Shown here: positions 25,463-34,197 of the stretch, piece after piece
Numbering within the stretch: position 1 is the stretch's first letter
Layout of the letters: every line of letters begins with the position of its first letter
Source: Nocardia sp. NRRL S-836
Lineage (GTDB): Bacteria > Actinomycetota > Actinomycetes > Mycobacteriales > Pseudonocardiaceae
Direction: 5' to 3'
DNA length: 64,000 bases
NCBI RefSeq assembly: GCF_001279525.1
Contig: NZ_LGDY01000101.1
Span: 62,001 to 126,000 of the forward strand
Made by a program: the position numbers and the translations under genes
Notes under the pieces: model-generated
Seen by the model: only the letters and a program-made list of their open reading frames with translations
Told to the model about the DNA's origin: nothing
The model's database searches: none

Positions 25463-26485
25463 ATGAAGAAGATCGGTTTTCTGTCGTTCGGGCACTGGTC
25501 GGACAGCCCGCACTCGCAGACCAGGTCCGCGTCGGACACGCTGCTGCAGTCGATCGACCTGGCGGTGGCGGCGGAGGAGCTGGGCGCGGACGGCGCCTAC
25601 TTCCGGGTGCACCACTTCGCCAGGCAGCTCGCCTCGCCGTTCCCGCTGCTGGCCGCGATCGGCGCGAAGACCGAGCGCATCGAGATCGGCACCGGTGTCA
25701 TCGACATGCGGTACGAGAACCCGATGTACATGGTCGAGGACGCCGGCGCCGCCGACCTCATCGCGGGCGGCAGGCTGCAGCTCGGCATCTCCAGGGGATC
25801 GCCCGAGCAGGTCGTCGACGGGTGGCGGTACTTCGGCTACCAGCCCAACGAGGGCGAGACCGAGGCCGACATGGCCCGCAAGCACGCCGAGGTGTTCCTG
25901 AAGGTGCTGGAGGGCGAGGGTTTCGCACGGCCCAACCCGCGGCCGATGTTCCCGAACCCGCCCGGCCTGCTGCGCCTCGAACCGCACGCACCGGGCCTGC
26001 GCGACCGCATCTGGTGGGGCGCCGCCTCCAACGGCACCGCGGCCTGGGCGGCCCAGCAGGGCATGAACCTGATGAGCTCGACCCTGAAGTTCGACGAGGG
26101 CGGCGCGCCGTTCCACGTCCAGCAGGCCGAGCAGATCCGCGCGTTCCGCAAGGCCTGGACCGAGGCCGGGTGGGCACACGAGCCGCGAACCTCGGTGTCG
26201 CGCAGCATCTTCGCGCTCACCACCGACCTCGACCACGCCTACTTCGGTGACGACGGCGAGAGCACCGACCAGGTCGGCTTCATCGACGGACCGCAGCAGG
26301 CGATCTTCGGCCGCTCGTACGCCGCCGAACCCGACGTGCTGATCGAGCAGCTGGCGCAGGACGAGGCGATCGCCGAGGCCGACACGCTGCTGCTGACCGT
26401 GCCCAACCAGCTCGGCGTCGACTACAGCGCGCACGTCATCGAGAACATCCTCGTGCACGTCGCGCCGGCGCTCGGCTGGCGCTGA
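25463..26485 (+). CDS. Luciferase-like monooxygenase
   Basis: 340 aa from ATG 25463 (MKKIGFLSFGHWS); an earlier in-frame start exists but would add 16 untypical residues. LLM pattern: QSIDLAVAAEELGADGAYFR, VHHFARQLASPFPLLAAIGA, IEIGTGVIDMRYENP, DLIAGGRLQLGISRGSPEQV. This is the larger, alkanal-monooxygenase-like subgroup rather than that of the 24053 gene. It probably uses FMNH2, but this is an inference. It stands alone, 170 bp from the deaminase gene, and ends at a strong terminator. Confidence 0.85.
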   Translation: MKKIGFLSFGHWSDSPHSQTRSASDTLLQSIDLAVAAEELGADGAYFRVHHFARQLASPFPLLAAIGAKTERIEIGTGVIDMRYENPMYMVEDAGAADLIAGGRLQLGISRGSPEQVVDGWRYFGYQPNEGETEADMARKHAEVFLKVLEGEGFARPNPRPMFPNPPGLLRLEPHAPGLRDRIWWGAASNGTAAWAAQQGMNLMSSTLKFDEGGAPFHVQQAEQIRAFRKAWTEAGWAHEPRTSVSRSIFALTTDLDHAYFGDDGESTDQVGFIDGPQQAIFGRSYAAEPDVLIEQLAQDEAIAEADTLLLTVPNQLGVDYSAHVIENILVHVAPALGWR

Positions 26486-26503
26486 CCGGTACACGGCAAG
26501 GCT

Positions 26504-26539
26504 GACGCCGGCGGGGGAGCACGTTCCCCCGCCGGCGTC
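26504..26539. terminator. Bidirectional terminator
   Basis: Perfect 15-bp GC-rich arms (26504-26518 and 26525-26539) with a 6-nt loop between converging genes. Confidence 0.8.
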
Positions 26540-26563
26540 GGTTCGTTCTCCCGGCCGGTGCGG

Positions 26564-26995
26564 TCAGCCGCAGTGCGAAGGGCCGGACATCCAGACGTTC
26601 CACACACCGCTGACCACCGCGCCGCCGCCCCAGTCGATGCACGTGTTCGCGGCGGACACCTTCACCGGACCGGCGTAGGTGGAGTAGTTGCCGTCGTCGT
26701 ACCGGTAGTCGCGGAAGCTCCCGTCCGAGTCCTGCTTCGCGATGGTGGCCAGCAGGTGGCTGGCTGAACCGGGGTTCGTCTTCCAGGTGACCACGCAGTT
26801 CGTGCTGCCGTTGTACAGCAGGTGGATGGTGGCCACGCTGCCCAGCCGGTGCTGGTCGATCTCGTGGTAGCTGCCACCGCCGCAGGCCGCGATCGGTGAC
26901 GACGCCGCTGCCGCCACGCCGCTCGTCAGTGCCGCCGTCGCGAGCACGACCGCCGCGGTGATGGTGAGGAACAACGACTTCCTGAGCTTGCTCAC
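26564..26995 (-). CDS. Secreted spore-associated protein A (SapA-like)
   Basis: 143 aa from GTG 26995. Signal peptide of ~31 residues (SKLRKSLFLTITAAVVLATA...). The mature protein shows the SapA pattern: CGGGSYHEIDQHRLGSVATI, HLLYNGSTNCVVTWKTN, YDDGNYSTYAGPVKVSAANT, CIDWGGG and a final SGPSHCG. Four Cys give two likely disulfides. SapA was found on Streptomyces spores; its activity is not known. There are no sporulation genes next to it. Confidence 0.85.
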   Translation of the reverse strand: MSKLRKSLFLTITAAVVLATAALTSGVAAAASSPIAACGGGSYHEIDQHRLGSVATIHLLYNGSTNCVVTWKTNPGSASHLLATIAKQDSDGSFRDYRYDDGNYSTYAGPVKVSAANTCIDWGGGAVVSGVWNVWMSGPSHCG

Positions 26996-27084
26996 AGTTC
27001 CGGCCTGCCTTCTTCCACGTTCGTCGGGGAGGAGCATCCGTTCTCGACGGACACCACTGCAGGCTATCGATCATGGACCGCGAG

Positions 27085-27215
27085 TTCGAGGTGCACGACG
27101 TCGGCCGGAACCGGACACCCCGGCTCGCACGACGCCGGTTCGAGCCCGCGCTGTGCCGGTTCACGCCCGCGCGACGCCGGTCGAGCGAGCCGCGGGGCGC
27201 CGGTTCAGGCCTGTG
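27085..27215. repeat. Short degenerate GC-rich repeats
   Basis: Several ~20-27 bp units around CGACGCCGGTTCGAGCCCGCG / TGCCGGTTCACGCCCGCG / CGACGCCGGTCGAGC between SapA and the phosphoesterase gene. Copy boundaries are loose. Confidence 0.4.
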
Positions 27216-28005
27216 CGGGCACCGGGTGGACCTCGGCGTCGTCGAGCACGAGCGGTTGCCAGCCGGGAGCGCCCGTGACGCCGTGACCGGGGTCGACGCC
27301 GATGAACACCCGTCCGCCGACGCGCACCCGCACGTGTCGTGCCTGCCAGTCGACGGTGGTGCGTTGCCGGACGCGGCCGTCGCAACGCCACCGCTGCTGA
27401 CCGAAGTGCACGACCGTGGAGTGGCCGTGGATCTGACCGAACGGGACCACGCCGTCGTACTGCATCCACGGTTCGTGCAGCGCGGCACCGGACTCCGCCC
27501 ACAGCGGACCGGCGCGGTCGTCACGGACGTGCGCGCCGGTGTACCAGATCAGGTCGGGGCGTTCGTTGAGCAGATCGGCTGCTCTCGCGGCCGATGTCGG
27601 CTCGCCCAGCTGCCGCCACGCCGTGAGCGTCAGCCCCGCGTGGGTCAGCAGGTACTCGTCGCCGCCGGTCGTGATCGCCGCCGCGACCTGCATCCGGCCG
27701 TCCGACCACCACTCGCGCAACGTCCGCACGCCCGCCGGTGGGATCGGCTGCGGCCAGAAGACGGTCGCGGACGGCAGGTACTGCGCCTCGTGGTTGCCGG
27801 CCAGCTGCACCCAGCGGCCGCCGAGGAACGGGGCGACGACGTCGAGGACGCCGGTGCTGTCCGGGCCGCGGTCGACCAGGTCGCCGACCTGGACCACGAC
27901 GAGGCCGGGCGGCAGCTGCCCGTTCCCGGCACCCAGCTCGCGCAACGCCCGCAGCAGCTCGTCCGGGTGCCCGCCGACGTCACCGATGACAGCGACTCTC
28001 GCCAT
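27205..28005 (-). CDS. Calcineurin-like metallophosphoesterase
   Basis: 266 aa. All five metal-binding blocks are present: GDVGGH (residues 8-13), GDLVDRGPDSTG (about 41-52), GNHEAQYLP (about 70), LLTHAGLT (about 123) and GHSTVVHFG (about 192). This corresponds to a Ser/Thr phosphatase or ApaH-type dinucleotide hydrolase; the short diphosphatase-like spacing and lack of signal peptide favour a cytoplasmic enzyme. Substrate unknown. Stands alone. Confidence 0.85.
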   Translation of the reverse strand: MARVAVIGDVGGHPDELLRALRELGAGNGQLPPGLVVVQVGDLVDRGPDSTGVLDVVAPFLGGRWVQLAGNHEAQYLPSATVFWPQPIPPAGVRTLREWWSDGRMQVAAAITTGGDEYLLTHAGLTLTAWRQLGEPTSAARAADLLNERPDLIWYTGAHVRDDRAGPLWAESGAALHEPWMQYDGVVPFGQIHGHSTVVHFGQQRWRCDGRVRQRTTVDWQARHVRVRVGGRVFIGVDPGHGVTGAPGWQPLVLDDAEVHPVPAQA

Positions 28006-28099
28006 CTCCCACCCCCGTCACGTGCCCGCCACACTACCGAGCGCACTGCCCGCCGCCGCCGGGGCCGGTCGACCAGCCCGGCCGTGCCGGGGGCTCGTG

Positions 28100-28180
28100 C
28101 TCGCGACCGTCCGGAGTGGAGTGACGGTCGCGAGCCGCGCCGGTGGGAAGGACCCGCGCCCCCGTACGGGAGCGCGGGTC
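28100..28180 (-). terminator. Two hairpins after the GH127 gene
   Basis: Arms CTCGCGACCGTC (28100-28111)/complement (28123-28134) and GACCCGCGC (28151-28159)/complement (28172-28180), just past the GH127 stop. Confidence 0.6.
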
Positions 28181-28186
28181 GTGGCA

Positions 28187-30502
28187 TCAGTTGGCGACCA
28201 GGCGCCAGCGGTTGTCCGCGCTGCCGTTGTCGGAGTCCTGCACGACCTGCGCGCCCGCGGCGGTGGAGCCGTTGAGGATCGCGAGCAGCTTGCCGCTGTT
28301 GGCGTTGCGGATCTTGTAGGTGCCGTCGCCCTGGGCGAGCAGCGTCCACCGGTGGTCGGCGGTGCTGGTGTCCGACCACTGCAGGACGCGGGCGTTGTCG
28401 GCGGTCGACATGTTCTCCACACCCAGCACCTTGCCGCTGTGCACGTTGCGCAGCCGCACGTCGGAGCCGTCGGTGATCATCTGCCAGTTGTGGTCGGCGG
28501 TGCCGTTGTCGCTCCACTGCACGGCCAGGCCGCCGTCCGTGGTCGACATGTTCTGGATGCCGAGCACCAGACCGGTGCCGACGTTGACCAGCCGGTGGCT
28601 GGCCACGCTGCCGCCGCCGGCGTTCCAGTAGACGGTGTAGTTGAAGCCCTGCGCGTCGTGGAATGGCCCGAGGTTCACCTGCGTGCCGTTCGCCGTCGCG
28701 GTGAACGCCAGCGCCGTCGTGCTGGTGCGGGTCACGGAGGCGACGTTCAGCGACGGCAACGACGACAGCGCGGTGTTGCCGTAGTTGCCCGCCAGCACCG
28801 CCGGGCCGTAGGTCAGCGCGACGACACTGCCGTTGTCGTTGGCGGGCTGGGCGACCACGCGCATCGGCAGCTTCAGCGTCACCACGTCACCGGAGGCCCA
28901 CAACCGCGACAGCGACGCGTAGGTGCCGGGCGTGGCGGCCACGTCCTGCGCGACGCCGTTGACGCTGATGCTCGCGCCCGTGGCCCACGCCGGGATGCGC
29001 AGCCGCATCGTCCACGACCCGCCCGCGTTGCCGGTGACGGTGAGCGTGGTGGTGTCGCTCGCCGGGTAGGTCGTGCTCTGCGTGACCGTGATGCCGCGCG
29101 ACGACCACGTGAGCACCGACGGCGTGTACAGGTTCACCGTGAGCGTGGTGCCGTTGTAGAAGTAGATGGAGTCGGCGAGCTTGGTGTTGGTCTCCAGGCC
29201 GGTGCCCTGGCAGCACCAGAACGTGCCGTAGTCCGTGCTCCAGTTGCCGCCGCCCCATGCCGGGCCGGTGTTGCCGCGCCGGTGACCGGGGTTGAGGCCG
29301 GTGAAGTAGCAGATGTGGCCGTGCGGGTCGGCCGGGTTCTGCTGGCCGATCAGGTGGTTGAGCAGCGCCCGTTCGTAGTAGTCGAAGTAGGCCGCCCGGT
29401 TGGGGTCGAGCAGCCACAGCTCACGGGTCAGCTTGAGCATGTTGTAGGTGTTGCACGCCTCGCACGAGTCGGTGTTGAGGTAGGTGGCGATGGCGTTGGG
29501 CGCGCGGAAGTGCTCGGCCTGGCTGTTGCCGCCGATGACGTAGGTGTGCGCGCCGACGGTGATGTTCCAGGCGTTGAGGGCGATGTCGCGGTACCGGGTG
29601 GTGCCGGTCGCCTTGTACTCGCGGGCCGCACCGATCCACTTCGGCACCTGGGTGTTGGCGTGCAGGCCGTTGAGCCGGTCCTGGTTGGCGGCCAGCGGGT
29701 CGAACACCGCGGCGTGGTCGAACCGCTGCGCCGTCGTCAGCCAGCGGGAGTCGCCGGTCTGCTGGTACAGGTCGGCGAGCACCGCGTTCATGCCGCCGAA
29801 CTCCGTGCCCAGCACGCGTTGCATCACGCTGTAGGACAGCCGGGACGTGCGCCAGTCCACCCAGCCGGCCATGCGCAGCAGCACGTCCCGCGCCTGGTTG
29901 TTGCCGAGGTAGCGCCACGCGTCGAGCAACCCGGCGAGGGTCTTGTGCAGCGAGTAGTAGGAGACGGACTTGGGCGAACCGGCCTCCATCGCGTCGAAGT
30001 CCGACTCGGGGAAGCCGGACAGGTAGCCGGTGTTGAATCCGGCCGCCCCGTTGTTCGCCTGGCACTTGGCCAGTTCCGCGACCATGTAGTTCGCCTTGTC
30101 CCGGCACGTCGTGTCGCCCAGCACCGCCCACGCCTGCGCCCAGGCCGTGAGGAAGTGGCCCTGGCTGTGCGTGCGGAACGGGAAGTTCGGCGCCTCCCAG
30201 CCACCCAGCGCCGCGGCGCCGTTCGTGGACAGCCGGTGGTTGGCGCGGAAGTTGTAGAGCAGCCGGTCCACGTCGACGAACCGCAGGTAGGACAACGTCC
30301 GGCTCTGGTTCTCCTGCCACCGCCCCGACGTCAGCCGCACCTCGGACAGGTCGAACGCGAAGGCCGACACACCCGCGTCACCGCGCACGGGCGGCACGGT
30401 GGCCGCCTGCGCGGAACCCGTCAGCAACGCCGGTGCCGCGGTCGCGACGGCGGCCACACCCGCGGCCTGGAAGAGCCTGCGTCGACTCAGCGATGAGGAC
30501 AT
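28187..30502 (-). CDS. Secreted GH127-family glycoside hydrolase with ricin-type lectin tail
   Basis: 771 aa from ATG 30502 (GGAG 7 nt upstream). A Tat-type signal (LSRRRLFQAAGVAAVATAAP) is cut near AQA. The (alpha/alpha)6 barrel of the GH127/DUF1680 family follows to about residue 620. TDSCEACNTYNMLK and GTFWCCQGTGLE supply the Glu and three Cys that bind zinc and form the catalytic Cys site in known beta-L-arabinofuranosidases. The last ~150 residues are a ricin-B-like module with repeated QWSDNGTADHNWQ / QWSDTSTADHRWT / DSDNGSADNRWR units. Likely acts outside the cell on arabinose-containing plant glycans. Paired LacI-type operator sites lie upstream. Confidence 0.9.
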   Translation of the reverse strand: MSSSLSRRRLFQAAGVAAVATAAPALLTGSAQAATVPPVRGDAGVSAFAFDLSEVRLTSGRWQENQSRTLSYLRFVDVDRLLYNFRANHRLSTNGAAALGGWEAPNFPFRTHSQGHFLTAWAQAWAVLGDTTCRDKANYMVAELAKCQANNGAAGFNTGYLSGFPESDFDAMEAGSPKSVSYYSLHKTLAGLLDAWRYLGNNQARDVLLRMAGWVDWRTSRLSYSVMQRVLGTEFGGMNAVLADLYQQTGDSRWLTTAQRFDHAAVFDPLAANQDRLNGLHANTQVPKWIGAAREYKATGTTRYRDIALNAWNITVGAHTYVIGGNSQAEHFRAPNAIATYLNTDSCEACNTYNMLKLTRELWLLDPNRAAYFDYYERALLNHLIGQQNPADPHGHICYFTGLNPGHRRGNTGPAWGGGNWSTDYGTFWCCQGTGLETNTKLADSIYFYNGTTLTVNLYTPSVLTWSSRGITVTQSTTYPASDTTTLTVTGNAGGSWTMRLRIPAWATGASISVNGVAQDVAATPGTYASLSRLWASGDVVTLKLPMRVVAQPANDNGSVVALTYGPAVLAGNYGNTALSSLPSLNVASVTRTSTTALAFTATANGTQVNLGPFHDAQGFNYTVYWNAGGGSVASHRLVNVGTGLVLGIQNMSTTDGGLAVQWSDNGTADHNWQMITDGSDVRLRNVHSGKVLGVENMSTADNARVLQWSDTSTADHRWTLLAQGDGTYKIRNANSGKLLAILNGSTAAGAQVVQDSDNGSADNRWRLVAN

Positions 30503-31080
30503 GAGGATGCTCCAATTGGTCGGCGAACGCCGCGGCGGTGGGGTGCCGCGGTGGCGCGGCAGGGGAGTGGCGGCCGCGTGACGTGATCGACCTGCGCCGC
30601 TGGCGCATGGGACCGGGCTGACCGCATCGACACCCCCGACGTCGTCATTGACGGGCGGTCGAGGCACGCGGGTGCCGGGCCCACCCAGGGCTCGGGTGCC
30701 GCACCGTCGCGGCCCCGGCACGGAATGTAGCCACCGCGCCACCACGCGGTCAACGCTCAATTGTGAGCGCTAACTTTTAGTCGCGGCGGCGTGAGGCGTT
30801 AGAACGATGGGCAATTTGGCGGAACTGTGCCCTTGATTCTGTCGTTCGGGTCCGGCTGCTGTTAGCGCTCACATCGGGTAGGGCCGGGTGTGTGCCACCA
30901 TTTGCAGTAGTGGGTGTGCCACCGTGCCGCTCATCGGCGGGGCGCTCGCCGGGTGTCCAATGTGGACCAACGAGCGCCCCGCACGCATGATCGACGGCGT
31001 TGAGCGAGGTCCTGCTGCACGGTGTGGAAGTCCACAATGGACTTGAGAAGACCCGGGCGGCATGGCGCTCTCGGCTGTTG
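30503..31080. promoter_or_regulatory. GH127 upstream region with two identical LacI-type sites
   Basis: GTGAGCGCTAAC at 30763-30774 and its exact reverse complement GTTAGCGCTCAC at 30861-30872, 98 bp apart. The shape is the GAGCGCT-centred operator of LacI-family sugar repressors. They lie ~260-370 bp before the GH127 ATG. No other gene seen in this 578-bp stretch. Confidence 0.6.
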
Positions 31081-32031
31081 CTAGGGCGTGTACGCGCCCG
31101 CCGGAGCAACGGGAGCCGGTTCCACCTGTTGCCGTTCCGCCCGGACCGCGGCGATGCCGGCCAGGATCAGCACACCACCGGCGAGCTGCACCGGTGAAAG
31201 TCCCTGGCCCAGCAGCAACCACGCGAAGACCGACGCGGAGACGACCTCCAGCAGTGCGATGAACGACGCGAGCCGCGAGCCGAGGATGCCGGAGGCGGTG
31301 ATGCCGGTCGCGTAGGCCACCGCCGTGCCGATGACCGCGACGACGAGCAGGGGCACCCACCAGGCCGTGGTCGTGTCGAACAGGGGCAGGTCGCCGAACG
31401 TCGCGGTGAACGGCAGCAGACCGGTCACCCCGATCACCGCCAGCACGGGCACGGCCAGCAGCAGCCCGGCTCCGGCGAGCGCGACCGGGGGGAGGCCTTC
31501 GTTGGGCCGTGCGGCGATCACGAAGTACACGGAGCAGCCGATGGCGGCACCGAAAGCCGCGGCCAGGCCGATCGGGTCCACGGCCTGGATCGCGCCGGGG
31601 CCGATCACGAGCACCAGGCCGCCGACCGCGAGCACCGAGCCGAGCAGGACCACGGGTGCGGGCGTCCTCCTGTTGACCGCCCAGGTGTAGCCGACCAGCA
31701 GCAGTGGCGCGAGGAACTCGATGAGCAACGCGGTCGCCACCGGGATGCGCTGGATCGCGGCGAAGTAGAGGACCTGCGTGACCGCCACGCCGACGACGCC
31801 CATGCCCACCACCGACCACCGCGCCCGCAGCAGCGCGGACCACTTGCCGCGCAACGAGAACAGGACGAACGGGAGCAGCACCAGCCCCGCGGTGAGCGCG
31901 CGGGCCGTCACGGCCGCGGTCGGTGACCAACCGGCGTCCAGGAGCGGTTTGACGAACGCGCCCGAGGTGCCGAACGAGATGAACGAGACCGCTGCCGCGA
32001 CCAGGCCGGTGGACTTCGCCGGAATCCCCAT
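31081..32031 (-). CDS. EamA/DMT-family transporter
   Basis: 316 aa with ten predicted helices in two EamA halves (about 8-140 and 150-295). Typical residues: ISFGTSGAFVKPLLDAGWSP, PVATALLIEFLAPLLLVGYT and the second-repeat counterpart LASFIALLEVVSASVFAWLL, GQGLSPVQLAGGVLILAGI. Such proteins export amino acids or other small metabolites (RhtA/YdcZ type). It is divergent to the CGNR regulator 83 bp away, which may control it. Confidence 0.9.
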   Translation of the reverse strand: MGIPAKSTGLVAAAVSFISFGTSGAFVKPLLDAGWSPTAAVTARALTAGLVLLPFVLFSLRGKWSALLRARWSVVGMGVVGVAVTQVLYFAAIQRIPVATALLIEFLAPLLLVGYTWAVNRRTPAPVVLLGSVLAVGGLVLVIGPGAIQAVDPIGLAAAFGAAIGCSVYFVIAARPNEGLPPVALAGAGLLLAVPVLAVIGVTGLLPFTATFGDLPLFDTTTAWWVPLLVVAVIGTAVAYATGITASGILGSRLASFIALLEVVSASVFAWLLLGQGLSPVQLAGGVLILAGIAAVRAERQQVEPAPVAPAGAYTP

Positions 32032-32114
32032 GCTTGCCTCCCGTACCGCACCGCCGTCATGGCCTAACCTGACTTACGCCCCTGACGCTAGGTCGGTTCC
32101 GGTAAGGAGTCAAT

Positions 32115-32669
32115 TTGCGTTTTGCCCCTGACACGGAGGACTCGCTCGCGTTCGTCGTGGCCCTGTGCAACACCGAACCGCCGGCGTCGCGCAGCGGTGA
32201 GGACGAGCTGGCCACCGTCGACCAGCTCGCGGACCTGCTGGTCCGCTTCGGCTACTCCGGCCGCATCGACCACGACGAGGCGGAGCTGCACGACGTCCAC
32301 CGCGCCCGTTCGCTGCTGCGGCACGTGTGGACCCTCAGCCGCGACGACGCCGTGGAAGCGGTCAACAAGATGCTGCGCGACGCCAAAGCACTCCCACGGC
32401 TCGTGCGGCACGACGCGCTCGACTGGCACATGCACGCCACCGAGCCCGACTCGCCGCTCGCCGAGCGGATCCGGGTCGAGGCCGCGCTCGCGCTCATCGA
32501 CGTGATCCGCATGAACGAGACGGACCGCCTGCGGATCTGCGCGGCCGACGACTGCACCGGCCTGCTGCTCGACCTGTCCCGCAACGGTCTCAAGCGGTTC
32601 TGCAGCGTGCGGTGCGGCAACCGGATGAACATGATCGCGTTCCGGGAGCGCCGCGCGGACCGCGGCTGA
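32115..32669 (+). CDS. CGNR zinc-finger (ABATE-type) transcriptional regulator
   Basis: 184 aa, TTG start with AAGGAG 5 nt upstream. The N-terminal ABATE-like part (DSLAFVVALCNTEP ...) is followed by a C-terminal zinc finger: LRICAADDCTGLLLDLSRNG, then KRFCSVRCGNRMNM with the CGNR motif. Such proteins are thought to be stress- or ligand-responsive DNA-binding proteins. The divergent EamA gene is a plausible target. Length is normal. Confidence 0.9.
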   Translation: MRFAPDTEDSLAFVVALCNTEPPASRSGEDELATVDQLADLLVRFGYSGRIDHDEAELHDVHRARSLLRHVWTLSRDDAVEAVNKMLRDAKALPRLVRHDALDWHMHATEPDSPLAERIRVEAALALIDVIRMNETDRLRICAADDCTGLLLDLSRNGLKRFCSVRCGNRMNMIAFRERRADRG

Positions 32670-32676
32670 GGAGGGG

Positions 32677-34101
32677 CTACGCGCCCGTCGTGGTCGTGGC
32701 CTTCGACGAGGCGAGGCGCAGGTGCTCGTCGCCGACCTCGCCGCCGCGCAGCAAACCGACGTCCTCCGCGTAGGACATCGACATCACCCACGGTGCGGCG
32801 GGCCCCTGCTTCGGCAGGTCCGCCAGCGACCGCCGCACGTACCCCGCGCCGAAGTCGAGCAGTGGCCGGGTGGGCATGTCCGGGTCGGCGACCGCCCACG
32901 CGGTGTCGTTGCCGGTGGCGTCCAGGTGCGCCAGCAGCCGGCAGAAGTACTCGCACAGCAGGCCGATCTTCAGCGTCCACGACGAGTTCGTGTAACCGAT
33001 GGCGAGCGCGAAATTCGGTACGCCGCTGAGCATCATGCCCCGGTAGACCACCGTGTCCGGGACGCTCACCGGGCGGCCGTCGACGGACAGCTCGATCCCG
33101 CCGGCCACCAGCAGGTTGAGTCCGGTCGCGGTCACGATGACGTCGGCCTCGACCACCTCGCCGGACGCCGTCTCGACGCCGTCCGGGGTGAACCTCGTGG
33201 TCCGTGCGGTCACCACTGACGCCTTGCCCGCGCGGATCGCCTTGAACAGGTCACCGTTCGGCACGACGCACAGGCGCTGGTCCCACGGGTCGTACGGCGG
33301 GTTGAAGTGCTCGTCGACCGGAAAGCCCTCCGGCAGCGACCTGCGGTTCGTCCAGCGGATCAGCTTGCGCGCGGTCTGCGGGAAACGGCGGCAGAACCGC
33401 CAGATCAGCCGTTGCTGCGCGATGTTCTTGCGCCGGGTCAACGCGTACGCGCGTTCTTCCGGCAGCAGCCGCCTGAGCAGGTTCGCCACGCCGTCCTTGC
33501 TCGGCAACGGCAGCACGTAGCTCGGGGTGCGCTGCAGCATCGTGACGTGCGCCGCCGACTTCGCCAGCGCGGGCACCAGCGTCACCGCCGTGGCGCCGCT
33601 GCCGATCACGACCACGCGCTTGCCGGTGGTGTCGAGGTCGGCCGGCCAGTGCTGCGGGTCGTCGTAGCGGTAGTAGCCGGACGCGCAGAAGATCCAGTTC
33701 GCCGTGAGCGCGACCGTCTCCCCGGTGTCGCCGCGCAGCACCTCGACCCGCCACCGCCCGTCGGCCGACGACCAGTCGGCGCGCACGACCCGGTGGTGGA
33801 ACCGGATGTGCGGTTCGAGGCCGTTCTCGGTCACGGTGCCGCGCAGGTACGCCAGGATGCGGTCGGCGCCCGCGATCGACTCCTCGTCGCGCCACGGCTT
33901 GAACTCGTAGCCGAACGTGTGCAGGTCCGAGTCCGACCGGATGCCGGGGTAGCGGAAGAGGTCCCAGGTGCCGCCGCTCGCGGCGCGGCCCTCCAGGATC
34001 GCGAAGGTCTTCCCCGGATGACGCTCCCGCAGGTAGCGGGCGGCCCCGATGCCGGAGATGCCCGCTCCGACGATCAGGACGTCGAGGTGCTCGGCGGTCA
34101 T
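32677..34101 (-). CDS. Flavin-containing monooxygenase (Baeyer-Villiger/FMO type)
   Basis: 474 aa from ATG 34101; longer in-frame readings upstream would cross the PucR gene and are not used. FAD site VGAGISGIGAARYL (11-24), then GGTWDLFRYPGIRSDSDLHT; NADPH site VVVIGSGATAVTLVPAL; late motif DVIVTATGLNLL. This matches EtaA/MymA-like monooxygenases that oxidise ketones or sulfur compounds. It is divergent to a PucR-type regulator across 96 bp, so substrate-responsive control is likely. Confidence 0.85.
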   Translation of the reverse strand: MTAEHLDVLIVGAGISGIGAARYLRERHPGKTFAILEGRAASGGTWDLFRYPGIRSDSDLHTFGYEFKPWRDEESIAGADRILAYLRGTVTENGLEPHIRFHHRVVRADWSSADGRWRVEVLRGDTGETVALTANWIFCASGYYRYDDPQHWPADLDTTGKRVVVIGSGATAVTLVPALAKSAAHVTMLQRTPSYVLPLPSKDGVANLLRRLLPEERAYALTRRKNIAQQRLIWRFCRRFPQTARKLIRWTNRRSLPEGFPVDEHFNPPYDPWDQRLCVVPNGDLFKAIRAGKASVVTARTTRFTPDGVETASGEVVEADVIVTATGLNLLVAGGIELSVDGRPVSVPDTVVYRGMMLSGVPNFALAIGYTNSSWTLKIGLLCEYFCRLLAHLDATGNDTAWAVADPDMPTRPLLDFGAGYVRRSLADLPKQGPAAPWVMSMSYAEDVGLLRGGEVGDEHLRLASSKATTTTGA

Positions 34102-34197
34102 GACTGCTCCCTCGGTCGGCTGGGTCCCAGCCTGCCGAGTCCGGGACGTTCCGCAAAGGCACAATCTGCCACTCATGATGCCATCCTGTGGTGCACA

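Noticed and set aside
27539..30496. Plus-strand frame of ~985 codons
   Set aside because: Shadow of the minus-strand phosphoesterase and GH127 genes, which show all their family motifs.
31000..31080. Possible small gene before the EamA transporter end
   Set aside because: Short frames only, no ribosome site or known motif.
33307..34197. Long upstream extension of the pucR gene
   Set aside because: It would run antisense through the monooxygenase gene and reads as Arg/Ala-rich shadow. The natural start is at 34198.
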